A stretch of DNA of 64,000 nucleotides from Paramacrobiotus metropolitanus (taxonomy: Eukaryota > Tardigrada > Eutardigrada > Parachela > Macrobiotidae), in NCBI RefSeq assembly GCF_019649055.1, contig NW_026570395.1:1-64000 (forward strand), given 5' to 3'. Position 1 is the first letter of the stretch, and every line of letters begins with the position of its first letter. Below are positions 12,301 through 26,808 of this stretch, in pieces. The position numbers and the translations under genes were made by a program. The notes below the pieces were generated by a model. That model saw nothing but the letters and a program-made list of their open reading frames with translations. It made no database searches and was not told where the DNA came from.

Positions 12301-15300
12301 CTTGCCAATTTGACAGATTTTTGACAAATTGACACACGGATGACAACTTGACAAGGTGGGTAAAAATCCCGTGTTTTGTTTTAAATAACTATTTTTCCAG
12401 CTTTGACAAGTTTTTATTTAGGGCTGCAGTAGTTTCTCTCCTGATCTGCCGAACAAGCTAATGGTTACAACAGTATTTTCGAAACATCCGGATGTTTCGC
12501 AAAATAGTTCAGAATCGTCTTCTGCTGACTGAGGCGAGCTGATTTTTCTTCCAACTCGGTTCTTTTGTGAACAGGATTGCGGGTTAATCGTTTATAAAGG
12601 AAGTCAAATGATAGTGACAAGTTGCTTGCAGATTTGACGGATTTTTGACAAATTGACATACGGATGACAAATTGACAAGGTGGGTAAAAATCCCTTGTAT
12701 TGTTTTAAATAACTATTTTTCCAGCTTTGACAAGTTTTTATTTAGGGCTGCAGTAGTTTCTCTCCTGATCTGCCGAACAAGCTAATGGTTACAACAGTAT
12801 TTTCGAAACATCCGGATGTTTCGCAAAATAGTTCAGAATCGTCTTCTGCTGACTGAGGCGAGCTGATTTTTCTTCCAACTCGGTTCTTTTGTGAACAGGA
12901 TTGCGGGTCAATCGTTTAGAAAGGAAGCCAAATGATACTGACAGGTTGCTTGCCAATTTGACAGATTTTTGACAAATTGACACACGGATGACAACTTGAC
13001 AAGGTGGGTAAAAATCCCGTGTTTTGTTCTAAATAACTATTTTTCCAGCTTTGACAAGTTTTTATTTAGGGCTGCAGTAGTTTCTCTCCTGATCTGCCGA
13101 ACAAGCTAATAGTTACAACAGTATGTTCGAAACTTCCGGATGTTTCGCAAAATAATTTAGAATCGTTTTCAACTGACTGAAGCGAGCTCACCTTTCTTTC
13201 AGGTTGGTACTTTTGTCAACAGGATTGCGGGTGAATCGTTAAGACAGGAAGCCAAATGATCCTGACAAGTTGCCTGCAGTTTGACAGATTTTTGACAAAT
13301 TGACATACGGATGACAAATTGACAAGGTGCGTAAAAAGTTCGTGTTTTGTTGTAAATGACTGTTTTTCCAGCTTTGACAAGTTTTTATTTGGGGCTGCAG
13401 TGGTTTCTTTCCTGATATGCCGAACAAGCTAATAGTTACAACAGTATTTTCGAAACATCCGGCTGTTACGCAAAATAATTTAGAATCGTCTTCTGCTGAC
13501 TGAGGCAAGCTGATTTTTCTTTCAAATTGGTTCTTTTTGTCAACAGGATTGCGGGTTAATCGTTTAGAAAGGAAGCCAAATGATACCGACAAGTTGCTTG
13601 CCAATTTGACGGATTTTTGACAAATTAACATACGGATGACAAATTGACAAAAGGGATAAGAAGTTCGTGTTTTGTTGTAAATGACTATTTTTCCAGCTTT
13701 GACAAGTTTTTATTCAGGGCTGCCGTAGTTCCTTTCCTGATATGCCGAACAAGTTAATGGTTACAACAGTGTTTTCGAAACATCCGGATGTTTCGCAAAA
13801 TAATTCAGAATCGTCTTCAGCTGACTGAGGCGAGATCATTTTTCTTTCTGGATGGTTCTTTTGTCAACAGGATTGCGGGTGAATCGTTTAGACAGGAAGC
13901 CAAATAACACTGACAAGTTGCTTGCCAATTTGACAGATTTTTGACAAATTGACATACGGGTGACAAATTGACAAGGGGGATAAGAAGTTCGTGTTTTGTT
14001 GTAAATGACTATTTTTCCAGCTTTGACAAGTTTTATTTAGGGCTGCCGTAGTTCCTTTTCTGATATGCCGAACAAGCTAATGGTTACAACAGTATTTTCG
14101 AAACATCCGGATGTTTCGCAAAATAATTCAGAATCGTCTTCAGCTGACTGAGGCGAGATCAATTTTCTTTCAGGTTGGTTTTTTTTGTAAACAGGATTGC
14201 GGGTAAATCGTTTAGAAAGGAAGCCAAATCACACTGACAGGTTGCTTGCAGATTTGACGGATTTTTGACAAATTGACAAGGTGGGTAAAAGGTTCGTGTT
14301 TGTTGTAAACGACTATTTTTCCAACTTTGGCAAGCTTCTGTTTAGGGCGGCAGTGGTTTCTTTCCTGATATTCTGAACAAGCCTATGGTTACAACAGTAT
14401 TTTCGAAGCATCCGGATGTTTCGCAAAATAATTCAGAATCGTTTTCAGCTGACTGAGGCAAGCTCATTTTTCTTTCAGGTTGGTTTTTTTTGTAAACAGG
14501 ATTGCGGGTAAATCGTTTAGAAAGGAAGCCAAATCACACTGACAGGTTGCTTGCAGATTTGACGGATTTTTGACAAATTGACATACGGGTGACAAATTGA
14601 CAAGGTGGGTAGAAGGTTCGTGTTTGTTGTAAACGACTATTTTTCCAACTTTGGCAAGCTTTTGTTTAGGGCGGCAGTGGTTTCTTTCCTGATATTCTGA
14701 ACAAGCCTATGGTTACAACAGTATTTTCGAAGCATCCGGATTTTTCGCAAAATAATTCAGAATCGTCTTCAGCTGACTGAAGCGAGCTCACCTTTCTTTC
14801 AGGTTGGTACTTTTGTCAACAGGATTGCGGGTGAATCGTTTAGACAGGAAGCCAAATGATCCTGACAAGTTGCCTGCAGTTTTGACAGATTTTTGACAAA
14901 TTGACATACGGATGACAAATTGACAAGGTGCGTAAAAAGTTCGTGTTTTGTTGTAAATGACTGTTTTTCCAGCTTTGACAAGTTTTTATTTGGGGCTGCA
15001 GTGGTTTCTTTCCTGATATGCCGAACAAGCTAATGGTTACAACAGTGTTTTCGAAACATCCGGATGTTTCGCAAAATAATTCAAAATCGTCTTTAGCTGA
15101 CTGAGGTGAGCTCTTTTTTCTTTCAGGTTGGTTTCTTTTTTACCTCAACAGGATTGCGGGTGACTCGTTTAGAAAGGAAGCCAAATGATACTGACAAGTT
15201 GCTTGCCAATTTGACAGATTTTTGACAAATTGACAAGGTGGGTAAAAATCCCGTGCTTTGTTTTAAATAACTATTTTTTCCAGCTTTGACAAGTTTTTTT

Positions 15301-17799
15301 TAGGGCTGCAGTAGTTTCTTTCCTGATATGCCGAACAAGCTAAAAGTTACAACAGTATTTTCGAAACATCCGGATGTTTCGCAAAATATTTCAAAATCGT
15401 CTTCTGCTGACTGAGGCGAGCTTATTTTTCTTTCAAGTTGGTTGTTCTGTCAACAGGATTGCGGGTTAATCGTTTAGAAAGGAAGCCAAATGATACCGAC
15501 AAGTTGCTTGCCAATTTGACGGATTTTTACAAATTAACATACGGATGACAAATTGACAAAAGGGATAAGAAGTTCGTGTTTTGTTGTAAATGACTATTTT
15601 TCCAGCTTTGACAAGTTTTTATTTAGGGCTGCCGTAGTTCCTTTCCTGATATGCCGAACAAGCTAATGGTTACAACAGTATTTTCGAAACATCCGGATGT
15701 TTCGCAAAATAATTTAGAATCGTCTTCTGCTGACTAAAGCAAGCTGATTTTTCTTTCAAGTTGGTTCTTTTTGTAAACAGGATTGCGGGTAAATCGTTTA
15801 GAAAGGAAGCCAAATGATACTGACAGGTTGCTTGCAGATTTGACGGATTTTTGACAAATTGACATACGGGTGACAAATTGACAAGGTGGGTAAAAGGTTC
15901 GTGTTTGTTGTAAACGACTATTTTTCCAACTTTGGCAAGCTTCTGTTTAGGGCGGCAGTGGTTTCTTTCCTGATATGCCGAACAAGCCTAATGGTTACAA
16001 CAGTATTTTCGAAACATCCGGATGTTTCGCAAAATAATTCAGAATCGTTTTCAGCTGACTGAGGCAAGCTCATTTTTTCTTTCAGGTTGGTTTCTTTTGT
16101 ACCTCAACAGGATTGCGGGTAAATCGTTTAGAAAGGAAGCCAAATGATACTGACAAGTTGCTTGCCAATTTGACGGATTTTTGACAAATTGACATACGGA
16201 TGACAAATTGACAAGGTGGGTAAAAGGTTCGTGTTTTGTTGTAAACGACTATTTTTCCAACTTTGGCAAGTTTTTGTTTAGGGCTGCAGTAGTTTCTTTC
16301 CTGATATGCCGAACAAGCCTAATGGTTACAACAGTATTTTCGAAACATCCGGATGTTTCGCAAAATAATTCAGAATCGTCTTCAGCTGACTGAGGCGAGC
16401 TCTTTTTCTTTCAGGTTGGTACTTTTGTCAACAGGATTGCGGGTGAATCGTTTAGACAGGAAGCCAAATGATACTGACAAGTTGCTTGCCAATTTGACAG
16501 ATTTTTGACAAATTGACATACGGATGACAAATTGACAAGGTGGGTAAAAGTTCGTGTTTTGTTGTAAATGACTATTTTTCCAGCTTTGACAAGTTTTTAT
16601 TTGGGGCTGCAGTGGTTTCTTTCCTGATATGCCGAACAAGCTAATGGTTACAACAGTGTTTTCGAAACATCCGGATGTTTCGCAAAATAATTCAAAATCG
16701 TCTTTGCTGACTGAGGTGAGCTCTTTTTTCTTTCAGGTTGGTTTCTTTTTACCTCAACAGGATTGCGGGTGACTCGTTTAGAAAGGAAGCCAAATGATAC
16801 TGACAAGTTGCTTGCCAATTTGACAGATTTTTGACAAATTGACAAGGTGGGTAAAAATCCCGTGCTTTGTTTTAAATAACTATTTTTTCCAGCTTTGACA
16901 AGTTTTTTTTAGGGCTGCAGTAGTTTCTTTCCTGATATGCCGAACAAGCTAAAAGTTACAACAGTATTTTCGAAACATCCGGATGTTTCGCAAAATATTT
17001 CAAAATCGTCTTCTGCTGACTGAGGCGAGCTTATTTTTCTTTCAAGTTGGTTGTTCTGTCAACAGGATTGCGGGTTAATCGTTTAGAAAGGAAGCCAAAT
17101 GATACCGACAAGTTGCTTGCCAATTTGACGGATTTTTGACAAATTAACATACGGATGACAAATTGACAAAAGGGATAAGAAGTTCGTGTTTTGTTGTAAA
17201 TGACTATTTTTCCAGCTTTGACAAGTTTTTATTTAGGGCTGCCGTAGTTCCTTTCCTGATATGCCGAACAAGCTAATGGTTACAACAGTGTTTTCGAAAC
17301 ATCCGGATGTTTCGCAAAATAATTCAGAATCGTCTTCAGCTGACTGAGGCGAGATCGTTTTTCTTTCTGGTTGGTTCTTTTGTCAACAGGATTGCGGGTG
17401 AATCGTTTAGACAGGAAGCCAAATAACACTGACAAGTTGCTTGCCAATTTGACAGATTTTTGACAAATTGACATACGGGTGACAAATTGACAAGGTGGGT
17501 AAAAGGTTTGTGTTTGTTGTAAACGACTATTTTTCCAACTTTCGCAAGCTTCTGTTTAGGGCTGCCGTAGTTCCTTTCCTGATATGCCGAACAAGCTAAT
17601 GGTTACAACAGTATTTTCGAAACATCCGGATGTTTCGCAAAATAATTCAAAATCGTCTTTAGCTGACTGAGGCGAGCTCTTTTTTCTTTCAGGTTGGTTT
17701 CTTTTTTACCTCAACAGGATTGCGGGTGACTCGTTTAGAAAGGAAGCCAAATGATACTGACAAGTTGCTTGCCAATTTGACAGATTTTTGACAAATTGA

Positions 17800-18712
17800 C
17801 AAGGTGGGTAAAAATCCCGTGCTTTGTTTTAAATAACTATTTTTTCCAGCTTTGACAAGTTTGTATTTAGGGCTGCAGTAGTTTCTTTCCTGATATGCCG
17901 TACAAGCTAATGGTTACAACAGTATTTTCGAAACAGCCGAATGTTTCGCAAAATAATTCAGAATCGTCTTCTGCTGACTGAGGCAAGCTGATTTTCTTTC
18001 AAGTTGGTTTTTTTTGTCAACAGGATTGCGGGTGACTCGTTTAGAAAAGAAGCCAAATGATACTGACAAAATGCTTGCCAATTTGGCAGATTTTTGACAA
18101 ATTGACATACGGATGACATATTGACAAGGTGGGTAAAAAGTTCGTGTGTTGTTGTGAATGACTATTTTTCCAGCTTTGACAAGCTTTTATTCAGGGCTGC
18201 AGTAGTTTCTTTCCAGATATGCCGAACGAGCTAATGGTTACAACAGTATTTTCGAAACATCTGGATGTTTCGCAAAATATTTTCAGATTCGTCTTCAGCT
18301 GACTGAGGCAAGCTCATTTTCTTTCAGGTTGGAATTTCTGTCAACAGGAGTGCGGGTAACCCGTTACGAGAGGAAACCAAATGATACTGACAAGTTGCTT
18401 GCTAATTCGACGGATTTTTGACAAATTTTCATTCGGATGACGAATTGACAAAGGGGATAAGAAGTTCGTGTTTTTCTGTAAAGGACTAATCTTCCAGCTT
18501 TGACAAGTTTTTATTTAGGGCTGCAAGAGTTTTTTTCCTGATATGCCGAACAAGCTAATGGTTAGAACAGTATTTTCGAAACATCCGGATGTTTCGCAAA
18601 ATAATTCAAAATCGTCTTTAGCTGACTGAGGCGAGCTCTTTTTTCTTTCAGGTTGGTTTCTTTTTTACCTCAACAGGATTGCGGGTGACTCGTTTAGAAA
18701 GGAAGCCAAATG
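17800..18712. repeat. Segmental duplication inside the array, copy 1 (partner 25,897-26,808)
   Basis: About 0.9 kb, including the rare variants GCCGTACAAGC and AAACAGCCGAATG, is repeated 8,097 bases downstream with only a handful of substitutions. Copies diverge after about 18,715 and 26,812. Confidence 0.85.
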
Positions 18713-21700
18713 ATACTGACAAGTTGCTTGCCAATTTGACAGATTTTTGACAAATTGACATACGGATGACAAATTGACAAAGGGGATAAGAAGTTCGTGT
18801 TTTGTTGTAAATGACTATTTTTCCAGCTTTGACAAGTTTTTATTCAGGGCTGCAGTAGTTTCTTTCCAGATATGCCGAACGAGCTAATGGTTACAACAGT
18901 ATTTTCGAAACATCTGGATGTTTCGCAAAATAATTCAGAATCGTTTTCAGCTGACTGAGGCAAGCTCATTTTTCTTTCAGGTTGGTTTCTTTTTTACCTC
19001 AACAGGATTGCGGGTGACTCGTTTAGAAAGGAAGCCAAATGATACTGACAAGTTGCTTGCCAATTTGACAGATTTTTGACAAATTGACATACGGATGACA
19101 AATTGACAAGGTGGGTAAAAATCCCGTGCTTTGTTTTAAATAACTATTTTTTCCAGCTTTGACAAGTTTTTATTTAGGGCTGCAGTAGTTTCTTTCCTGA
19201 TATGCCGAACAAGCTAATGGTTACAACAGTATTTTCGAAACATCCGGATGTTTCGCAAAATAATTCAGAATCGTCTTCAGCTGACTGAGGCGAGATCATT
19301 TTTCTTTCAAGTTGGTTGTTCTGTCAACAGGATTGCGGGTTAATCGTTTAGAAAGGAAGCCAAATGATACCGACAAGTTGCTTGCCAATTTGACGGATTT
19401 TTACAAATTAACATACGGATGACAAATTGACAAAAGGGATAAGAAGTTCGTGTTTTGTTGTAAATGACTATTTTTCCAGCTTTGACAAGTTTTTATTTAG
19501 GGCTGCCGTAGTTCCTTTCCTGATATGCCGAACAAGCTAATGGTTACAACAGTGTTTTCGAAACATCCGGATGTTTCGCAAAATAATTCAGAATCGTCTT
19601 CAGCTGACTGAGGCGAGATCATTTTTCTTTCTGTTTGGTTCTTTTGTCGACAGGATTGCGGGTGAATCGTTTAGACAGGAAGCCAAATAACACTGACAAG
19701 TTGCTTGCCAATTTGACAGATTTTTGACAAATTGACATACGGGTGACAAATTGACAAGGTGGGTAAAAGGTTCGTGTTTGTTGTAAACGACTATTTTTCC
19801 AACTTTGGCAAGCTTCTGTTTAGGGCGGCAGTGGTTTCTTTCCTGATATTCTGAACAAGCCTATGGTTACAACAGTATTTTCGAAGCATCCGGATGTTTC
19901 GCAAAATAATTCAGAATCGTTTTTGTTGACTGAGGCAAGCTGATTTTTCTTTCAGGTTGTTCTTGTCAACAGGATTGCGGGTGAATCGTTTACGAAAGGA
20001 AGCCAAATGATACTGACAAGTTGCTTGCCATATTGACAGATTCTTGACAAATTGACATACGGATGACAAATTGACAAAGGGATAAGAAGTTCGTGTTTTG
20101 TTGTAAACGACTATTTTTCCAGCTTTGACAAGTTTTTATTCAGGGCTGCCGTAGTTCCTTTCCTGATATGCCGAACAAGCTAATGGTTACAACAGTGTTT
20201 TCGAAACATCCGGATGTTTCGCAAAATAATTCAGAATCGTCTTCAGCTGACTGAGGCGAGATCATTTTTCTTTCTGGTTGGTTCTTTTGTCAACAGGATT
20301 GCGGGTGAATCGTTTAGACAGGAAGCCAAATAACACTGACAAGTTGCTTGCCAATTTGACAGATTTTTGACAAATTGACATACGGGTGACAAATTGACAA
20401 GGTGGGTAAAAGGTTCGTGTTTGTTGTAAACGACTATTTTTCCAACTTTGGCAAGCTTCTGTTTAGGGCGGCAGTGGTTTCTTTCCTGATATTCTGAACA
20501 AGCCTATGGTTACAACAGTATTTTCGAAGCATCCGGATGTTTCGCAAAATAATTCAGAATCGTTTTTTGTTGACTGAGGCAAGCTGATTTTTCTTTCAGG
20601 TTGGTACTATTGTCAACAGGATTGCGGGTGAATCGTTACGAAAGGAAGCCAAATGATACTGACAAGTTGCTTGCCATATTGACAGATTCTTGACAAATTG
20701 ACATACGGATGACAAATTGACAAAGGGATAAGAAGTTCGTGTTTTGTTGTAAACGACTATTTTTCCAGCTTTGACAAGTTTTTATTCAGGGCTGCCGTAG
20801 TTCCTTTCCTGATATGCCGAACAAGCTAATGGTTACAACAGTGTTTTCGAAACATCCGGATGTTTCGCAAAATAATTCAGAATCGTCTTCAGCTGACTGA
20901 GGCGAGATCATTTTTCTTTCTGGTTGGTTCTTTTGTCAACAGGATTGCGGGTGAATCGTTTAGACAGGAAGCCAAATAACACTGACAAGTTGCTTGCCAA
21001 TTCGACAGATTTTTGACAAATTGACATACGGGTGACAAATTGACAAGGTGGGTAAAAGGTTTGTGTTTGTTGTAAACGACTATTTTTCCAACTTTCGCAA
21101 GCTTCTGTTTAGGGCTGCCGTAGTTCCTTTCCTGATATGCCGAACAAGCTAATGGTTACAACAGTGTTTTCGAAACATCCGGATGTTTCGCAAATTAATT
21201 CAGAATCGTCTTCAGCTGACTGAGGCGAGATCATTTTTCTTTCTGGTTGGTTCTTTTGTCAACAGGATTGCGGGTGAATCGTTTAGACAGGAAGCCAAAT
21301 AACACTGACAAGTTGCTTGCCAATTTGACAGATTTTTGACAAATTGACATACGGGTGACAAATTGACAAGGTGGGTAAAAGGTTCGTGTTTGTTGTAAAC
21401 GACTATTTTTCCAACTTTGGCAAGCTTCTGTTTAGGGCGGCAGTGGTTTCTTTCCTGATATTCTGAACAAGCCTATGGTTACAACAGTATTTTCGAAGCA
21501 TCCGGATGTTTCGCAAAATAATTCAGAATCGTTTTTTGTTGACTGAGGCAAGCTGATTTTTCTTTCAGGTTGGTACTATTGTCAACAGGATTGCGGGTGA
21601 ATCGTTACGAAAGGAAGCCAAATGATACTGACAAGTTGCTTGCCATATTGACAGATTCTTGACAAATTGACATACGGATGACAAATTGACAAAAGGGATA

Positions 21701-22429
21701 AGAAGTTCGTGTTTTGTTGTAAACGACTATTTTTCCAGCTTTGACAAGTTTTTATTCAGGGCTGCCGTAGTTCCTTTCCTGATATGCCGAACAAGCTAAT
21801 GGTTACAACAGTGTTTTCGAAACATCCGGATGTTTCGCAAAATAATTCAGAATCGTCTTCAGCTGACTGAGGCGAGATCATTTTTCTTTCTGGTTGGTTC
21901 TTTTGTCAACAGGATTGCGGGTGAATCGTTTAGACAGGAAGCCAAATAACACTGACAAGTTGCTTGCCAATTCGACAGATTTTTGACAAATTGACATACG
22001 GGTGACAAATTGACAAGGTGGGTAAAAGGTTTGTGTTTGTTGTGAACGACTATTTTTCCAACTTTCGCAAGCTTCTGTTTAGGGCTGCCGTAGTTCCTTT
22101 CCTGATATGCCGAACAAGCTAATGGTTACAACAGTGTTTTCGAAACATCCGGATGTTTCGCAAAATAATTCAAAATCGTCTTTAGCTGACTGAGGCGAGC
22201 TCTTTTTTCTTTCAGGTTGGTTTCTTTTTTACCTCAACAGGATTGCGGGTAAATCGTTTAGAAAAGAAGCCAAATGATACTGACAAGTTGCTTGCCAATT
22301 TGAAGAATTTTTGACAAATTGACAAACGGATGACAAATTGACAAAGGGGATAAGAAGTTCGTGTTTTGTTGTAGATGATTTTTTTTCTAGCTTTGAAAAG
22401 TTTCTTTTAGGGCTGCAGTAGTTTCTTTC

Positions 22430-25010
22430 CAGATATGCCGAACGAGCTAATGGTTACAACAGTGTTTTCGAAACATCCGGATGTTTCGCAAAATAATTCA
22501 GAATCGTCTTCAGCTGACTGAGGCGAGATCATTTTTCTTTCTGGTTGGTTCTTTTGTCAACAGGATTGCAAGTGAATCGTTTAGACAGGAAGCCAAATAA
22601 CACTGACAAGTTGCTTGCCAATTTGACAGATTTTTGACAAATTGACATACGGGTGACAAATTGACAAGGTGGGTAAAAGGTTCGTGTTTGTTGTAAACGA
22701 CTATTTTTCCAACTTTGGCAAGCTTCTGTTTAGGGCGGCAGTGGTTTCTTTCCTGATATTCTGAACAAGCCTATGGTTACAACAGTATTTTCGAAGCATC
22801 CGGATGTTTCGCAAAATAATTCAGAATCGTTTTTTGTTGACTGAGGCAAGCTGATTTTTCTTTCAGGTTGGTACTATTGTCAACAGGATTGCGGGTGAAT
22901 CGTTACGAAAGGAAGCCAAATGATACTGACAAGTTGCTTGCCATATTGACAGATTCTTGACAAATTGACATACGGATGACAAATTGACAAAAGGGATAAG
23001 AAGTTCGTGTTTTGTTGTAAATGACTATTTTTCCAGCTTTGACAAGTTTTTATTTAGGGCTGCCGTAGTTCCTTTCCTGATATGCCGAACAAGCTAATGG
23101 TTACAACAGTGTTTTCGAAACATCCGGATGTTTCGCAAATTAATTCAGAATCGTCTTCAGATGACTGAGGCGAGATCATTTTTCTTTCTGGTTGGTTCTT
23201 TTGTCAACAGGATTGCAAGTGAATCGTTTAGACAGGAAGCCAAATAACACTGACAAGTTGCTTGCCAATTTGACAGATTTTTGACAAATTGACATACGGG
23301 TGACAAATTGACAAGGTGGGTAAAAGGTTCGTGTTTGTTGTAAACGACTATTTTTCCAACTTTGGCAAGCTTCTGTTTAGGGCGGCAGTGGTTTCTTTCC
23401 TGATATTCTGAACAAGCCTATGGTTACAACAGTATTTTCGAAGCATCCGGATGTTTCGCAAAATAATTCAGAATCGTTTTTTGTTGACTGAGGCAAGCTG
23501 ATTTTTCTTTCAGGTTGGTACTATTGTCAACAGGATTGCGGGTGAATCGTTACGAGAGGAAGCCAAATGATACTGACAAGTTGCTTGCCATATTGACAGA
23601 TTCTTGACAAATTGACATACGGATGACAAATTGACAAAAGGGATAAGAAGTTCGTGTTTTGTTGTAAATGACTATTTTTCCAGATTTGACAAGTTTTTAT
23701 TTAGGGCTGCCGTAGTTCCTTTCCTGATATGCCGAACAAGCTAATGGTTACAACAGTGTTTTCGAAACATCCGGATGTTTCGCAAATTAATTCAGAATCG
23801 TCTTCAGCTGACTGAGGCGAGATCATTTTTCTTTCTGGTTGGTTCTTTTGTCAACAGGATTGCAAGTGAATCGTTTAGACAGGAAGCCAAATAACACTGA
23901 CAAGTTGCTTGCCAATTTGACAGATTTTTGACAAATTGACATACGGGTGACAAATTGACAAGGTGGGTAAAAGGTTCGTGTTTGTTGTAAACGACTATTT
24001 TTCCAACTTTGGCAAGCTTCTGTTTAGGGCGGCAGTGGTTTCTTTCCTGATATTCTGAACAAGCCTATGGTTACAACAGTATTTTCGAAGCATCCGGATG
24101 TTTCGCAAAATAATTCAGAATCGTTTTTTGTTGACTGAGGCAAGCTGATTTTTCTTTCAGGTTGGTACTATTGTCAACAGGATTGCGGGTGAATCGTTAC
24201 GAGAGGAAGCCAAATGATACTGACAAGTTGCTTGCCATATTGACAGATTCTTGACAAATTGACATACGGATGACAAATTGACAAAAGGGATAAGAAGTTC
24301 GTGTTTTGTTGTAAATGACTATTTTTCCAGCTTTGACAAGTTTTTTTTAGGGCTGCAGTAGTTTCTTTCCTGATATGCCGAACAAGCTAAAAGTTACAAC
24401 AGTATTTTCGAAACATCCGGATGTTTCGCAAATTAATTCAGAATCGTCTTCAGCTGACTGAGGCGAGATCATTTTTCTTTCTGGTTGGTTCTTTTGTCAA
24501 CAGGATTGCAAGTGAATCGTTTAGACAGGAAGCCAAATAACACTGACAAGTTGCTTGCCAATTTGACAGATTTTTGACAAATTGACATACGGGTGACAAA
24601 TTGACAAGGTGGGTAAAAGGTTCGTGTTTGTTGTAAACGACTATTTTTCCAACTTTGGCAAGCTTCTGTTTAGGGCGGCAGTGGTTTCTTTCCTGATATT
24701 CTGAACAAGCCTATGGTTACAACAGTATTTTCGAAGCATCCGGATGTTTCGCAAAATAATTCAGAATCGTTTTATGTTGACTGAGGCAAGCTGATTTTTC
24801 TTTCAGGTTGGTACTATTGTCAACAGGATTGCGGGTGAATTGTTACGAGAGGAAGCCAAATGATACTGACAAGTTGCTTGCCATATTGACAGATTCTTGA
24901 CAAATTGACATACGGATGACAAATTGACAAAAGGGATAAGAAGTTCGTGTTTTGTTGTAAATGACTATTTTTCCAGCTTTGACAAGTTTTTTTTAGGGCT
25001 GCAGTAGTTT
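22430..25010. repeat. Higher-order repeat block, two-unit period of ~646 bp
   Basis: The diagnostic ATTCTGAACAAGCC variant appears at 22,758, 23,405, 24,052 and 24,698, spacings of 647, 647 and 646, alternating with a GATATGCCGAACAAGC unit. Neighbouring dimers are almost identical, so the two-unit block was recently amplified as one. Similar but less regular copies lie at 19,848, 20,491 and 21,460. Confidence 0.85.
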
Positions 25011-25896
25011 CTTTCCTGATATGCCGAACAAGCTAAAAGTTACAACAGTATTTTCGAAACATCCGGATGTTTCGCAAAATATTTCAAAATCGTCTTCTGC
25101 TGACTGAGGCGAGCTTATTTTTCTTTTAAGTTGGTTGTTCTGTCAACAGGATTGCGGGTTAATCGTTTAGAAAGGAAGCCAAATGATACCGACAAGTTGC
25201 TTGCCAATTTGACGGATTTTTACAAATTAACATACGGATGACAAATTGACAAAAGGGATAAGAAGTTCGTGTTTTCTTGTAAATGACTATTTTTCCAGCT
25301 TTGACAAGTTTTTATTTAGGGCTGCCGTAGTTCCTTTCCTGATATGCCGAACAAGCTAATGGTTACAACAGTGTTTTCGAAACATCCGGATGTTTCGCAA
25401 AATAATTCAGAATCGTCTTCAGCTGACTGAGGCGAGATCATTTTTCTTTCTGGTTGGTTCTTTTGTCAACAGGATTGCGGGTTATTCGTTTAGACAGGAA
25501 GCCAAATAACACTGACAAGTTGCTTGCCAATTTGACAGATTTTTGACAAATTGACATACGGGTGACAAATTGACAAGGTGGGTAAAAGGTTTGTGTTTGT
25601 TGTAAACGACTATTTTTCCAACTTTTGCAAGCTTCTGTTTAGGGCTGCCGTAGTTCTTTTCCTGATATGCCGAGCAAGCTAATGGTTACAACAGTGTTTT
25701 CGAAACATCCGGATGTTTCGCAAAATACTTCGGAATCGTCTTCAGCTGACTGAGGCGAGATCATTTTTCTTTCAGGTTGGTTCTTTTGTCAACAGGATTG
25801 CGGGTGAATCGTTTAGACAGGAAGCCAAATAACACTGACAAGTTGCTTGCCAATTTGACAGATTTTTGACAAATTGACATACGGATGACAAATTGA

Positions 25897-26808
25897 CAAG
25901 GTGGGTAAAAATCCCGTGCTTTGTTTTAAATAACTATTTTTTCCAGCTTTGACAAGTTTGTATTTAGGGCTGCAGTAGTTTCTTTCCTGATATGCCGTAC
26001 AAGCTAATGGTTACAACAGTATTTTCGAAACAGCCGAATGTTTCGCAAAATAATTCAGAATCGTCTTCTGCTGACTGAGGCAAGCTGATTTTCTTTCAAG
26101 TTGGTTTTTTTTGTCAACAGGATTGCAGGTGACTCGTTTAGAAAAGAAGCCAAATGATACTGACAAAATGCTTGCCAATTTGGCAGATTTTTGACAAATT
26201 GACATACGGATGACATATTGACAAGGTGGGTAAAAAGTTCGTGTGTTGTTGTGAATGACTATTTTTCCAGCTTTGACAAGCTTTTATTCAGGGCTGCAGT
26301 AGTTTCTTTCCAGATATGCCGAACGAGCTAATGGTTACAACAGTATTTTCGAAACATCTGGATGTTTCGCAAAATAATTTCAGATTCGTCTTCAGCTGAC
26401 TGAGGCAAGCTCATTTTCTTTCAGGTTGGTACTTCTGTCAACAGGAGTGCGGGTAACCCGTTACGAGAGGAAACCAAATGATACTGACAAGTTGCTTGCC
26501 AATTCGACGGATTTTTGACAAATTTTCATTCGGATGACGAATTGACAAAGGCGATAAGAAGTTCGTGTTTTTCTGTAAAGGACTAATCTTCCAGCTTTGA
26601 CAAGTTTTTATTTAGGGCTGCAAGAGTTTTTTTCCTGATATGCCGAACAAGCTAATGGTTAGAACAGTATTTTCGAAACATCCGGATGTTTCGCAAAATA
26701 ATTCAAAATCGTCTTTAGCTGACTGATGCGAGCTCTTTTTTCTTTCAGGTTGGTTTCTTTTTTACCTCAACAGGATTGCGGGTGACTCGTTTAGAAAGGA
26801 AACCAAAT
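25897..26808. repeat. Segmental duplication inside the array, copy 2 (partner 17,800-18,712)
   Basis: This is the second copy of the 0.9-kb segment. Visible differences include GATTGCAGGTG for GATTGCGGGTG and GACTGATGCG for GACTGAGGCG. A further short duplication follows: the rare block with AATTTTCATTCGG is at about 26,520 and again at about 26,845. Confidence 0.85.
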
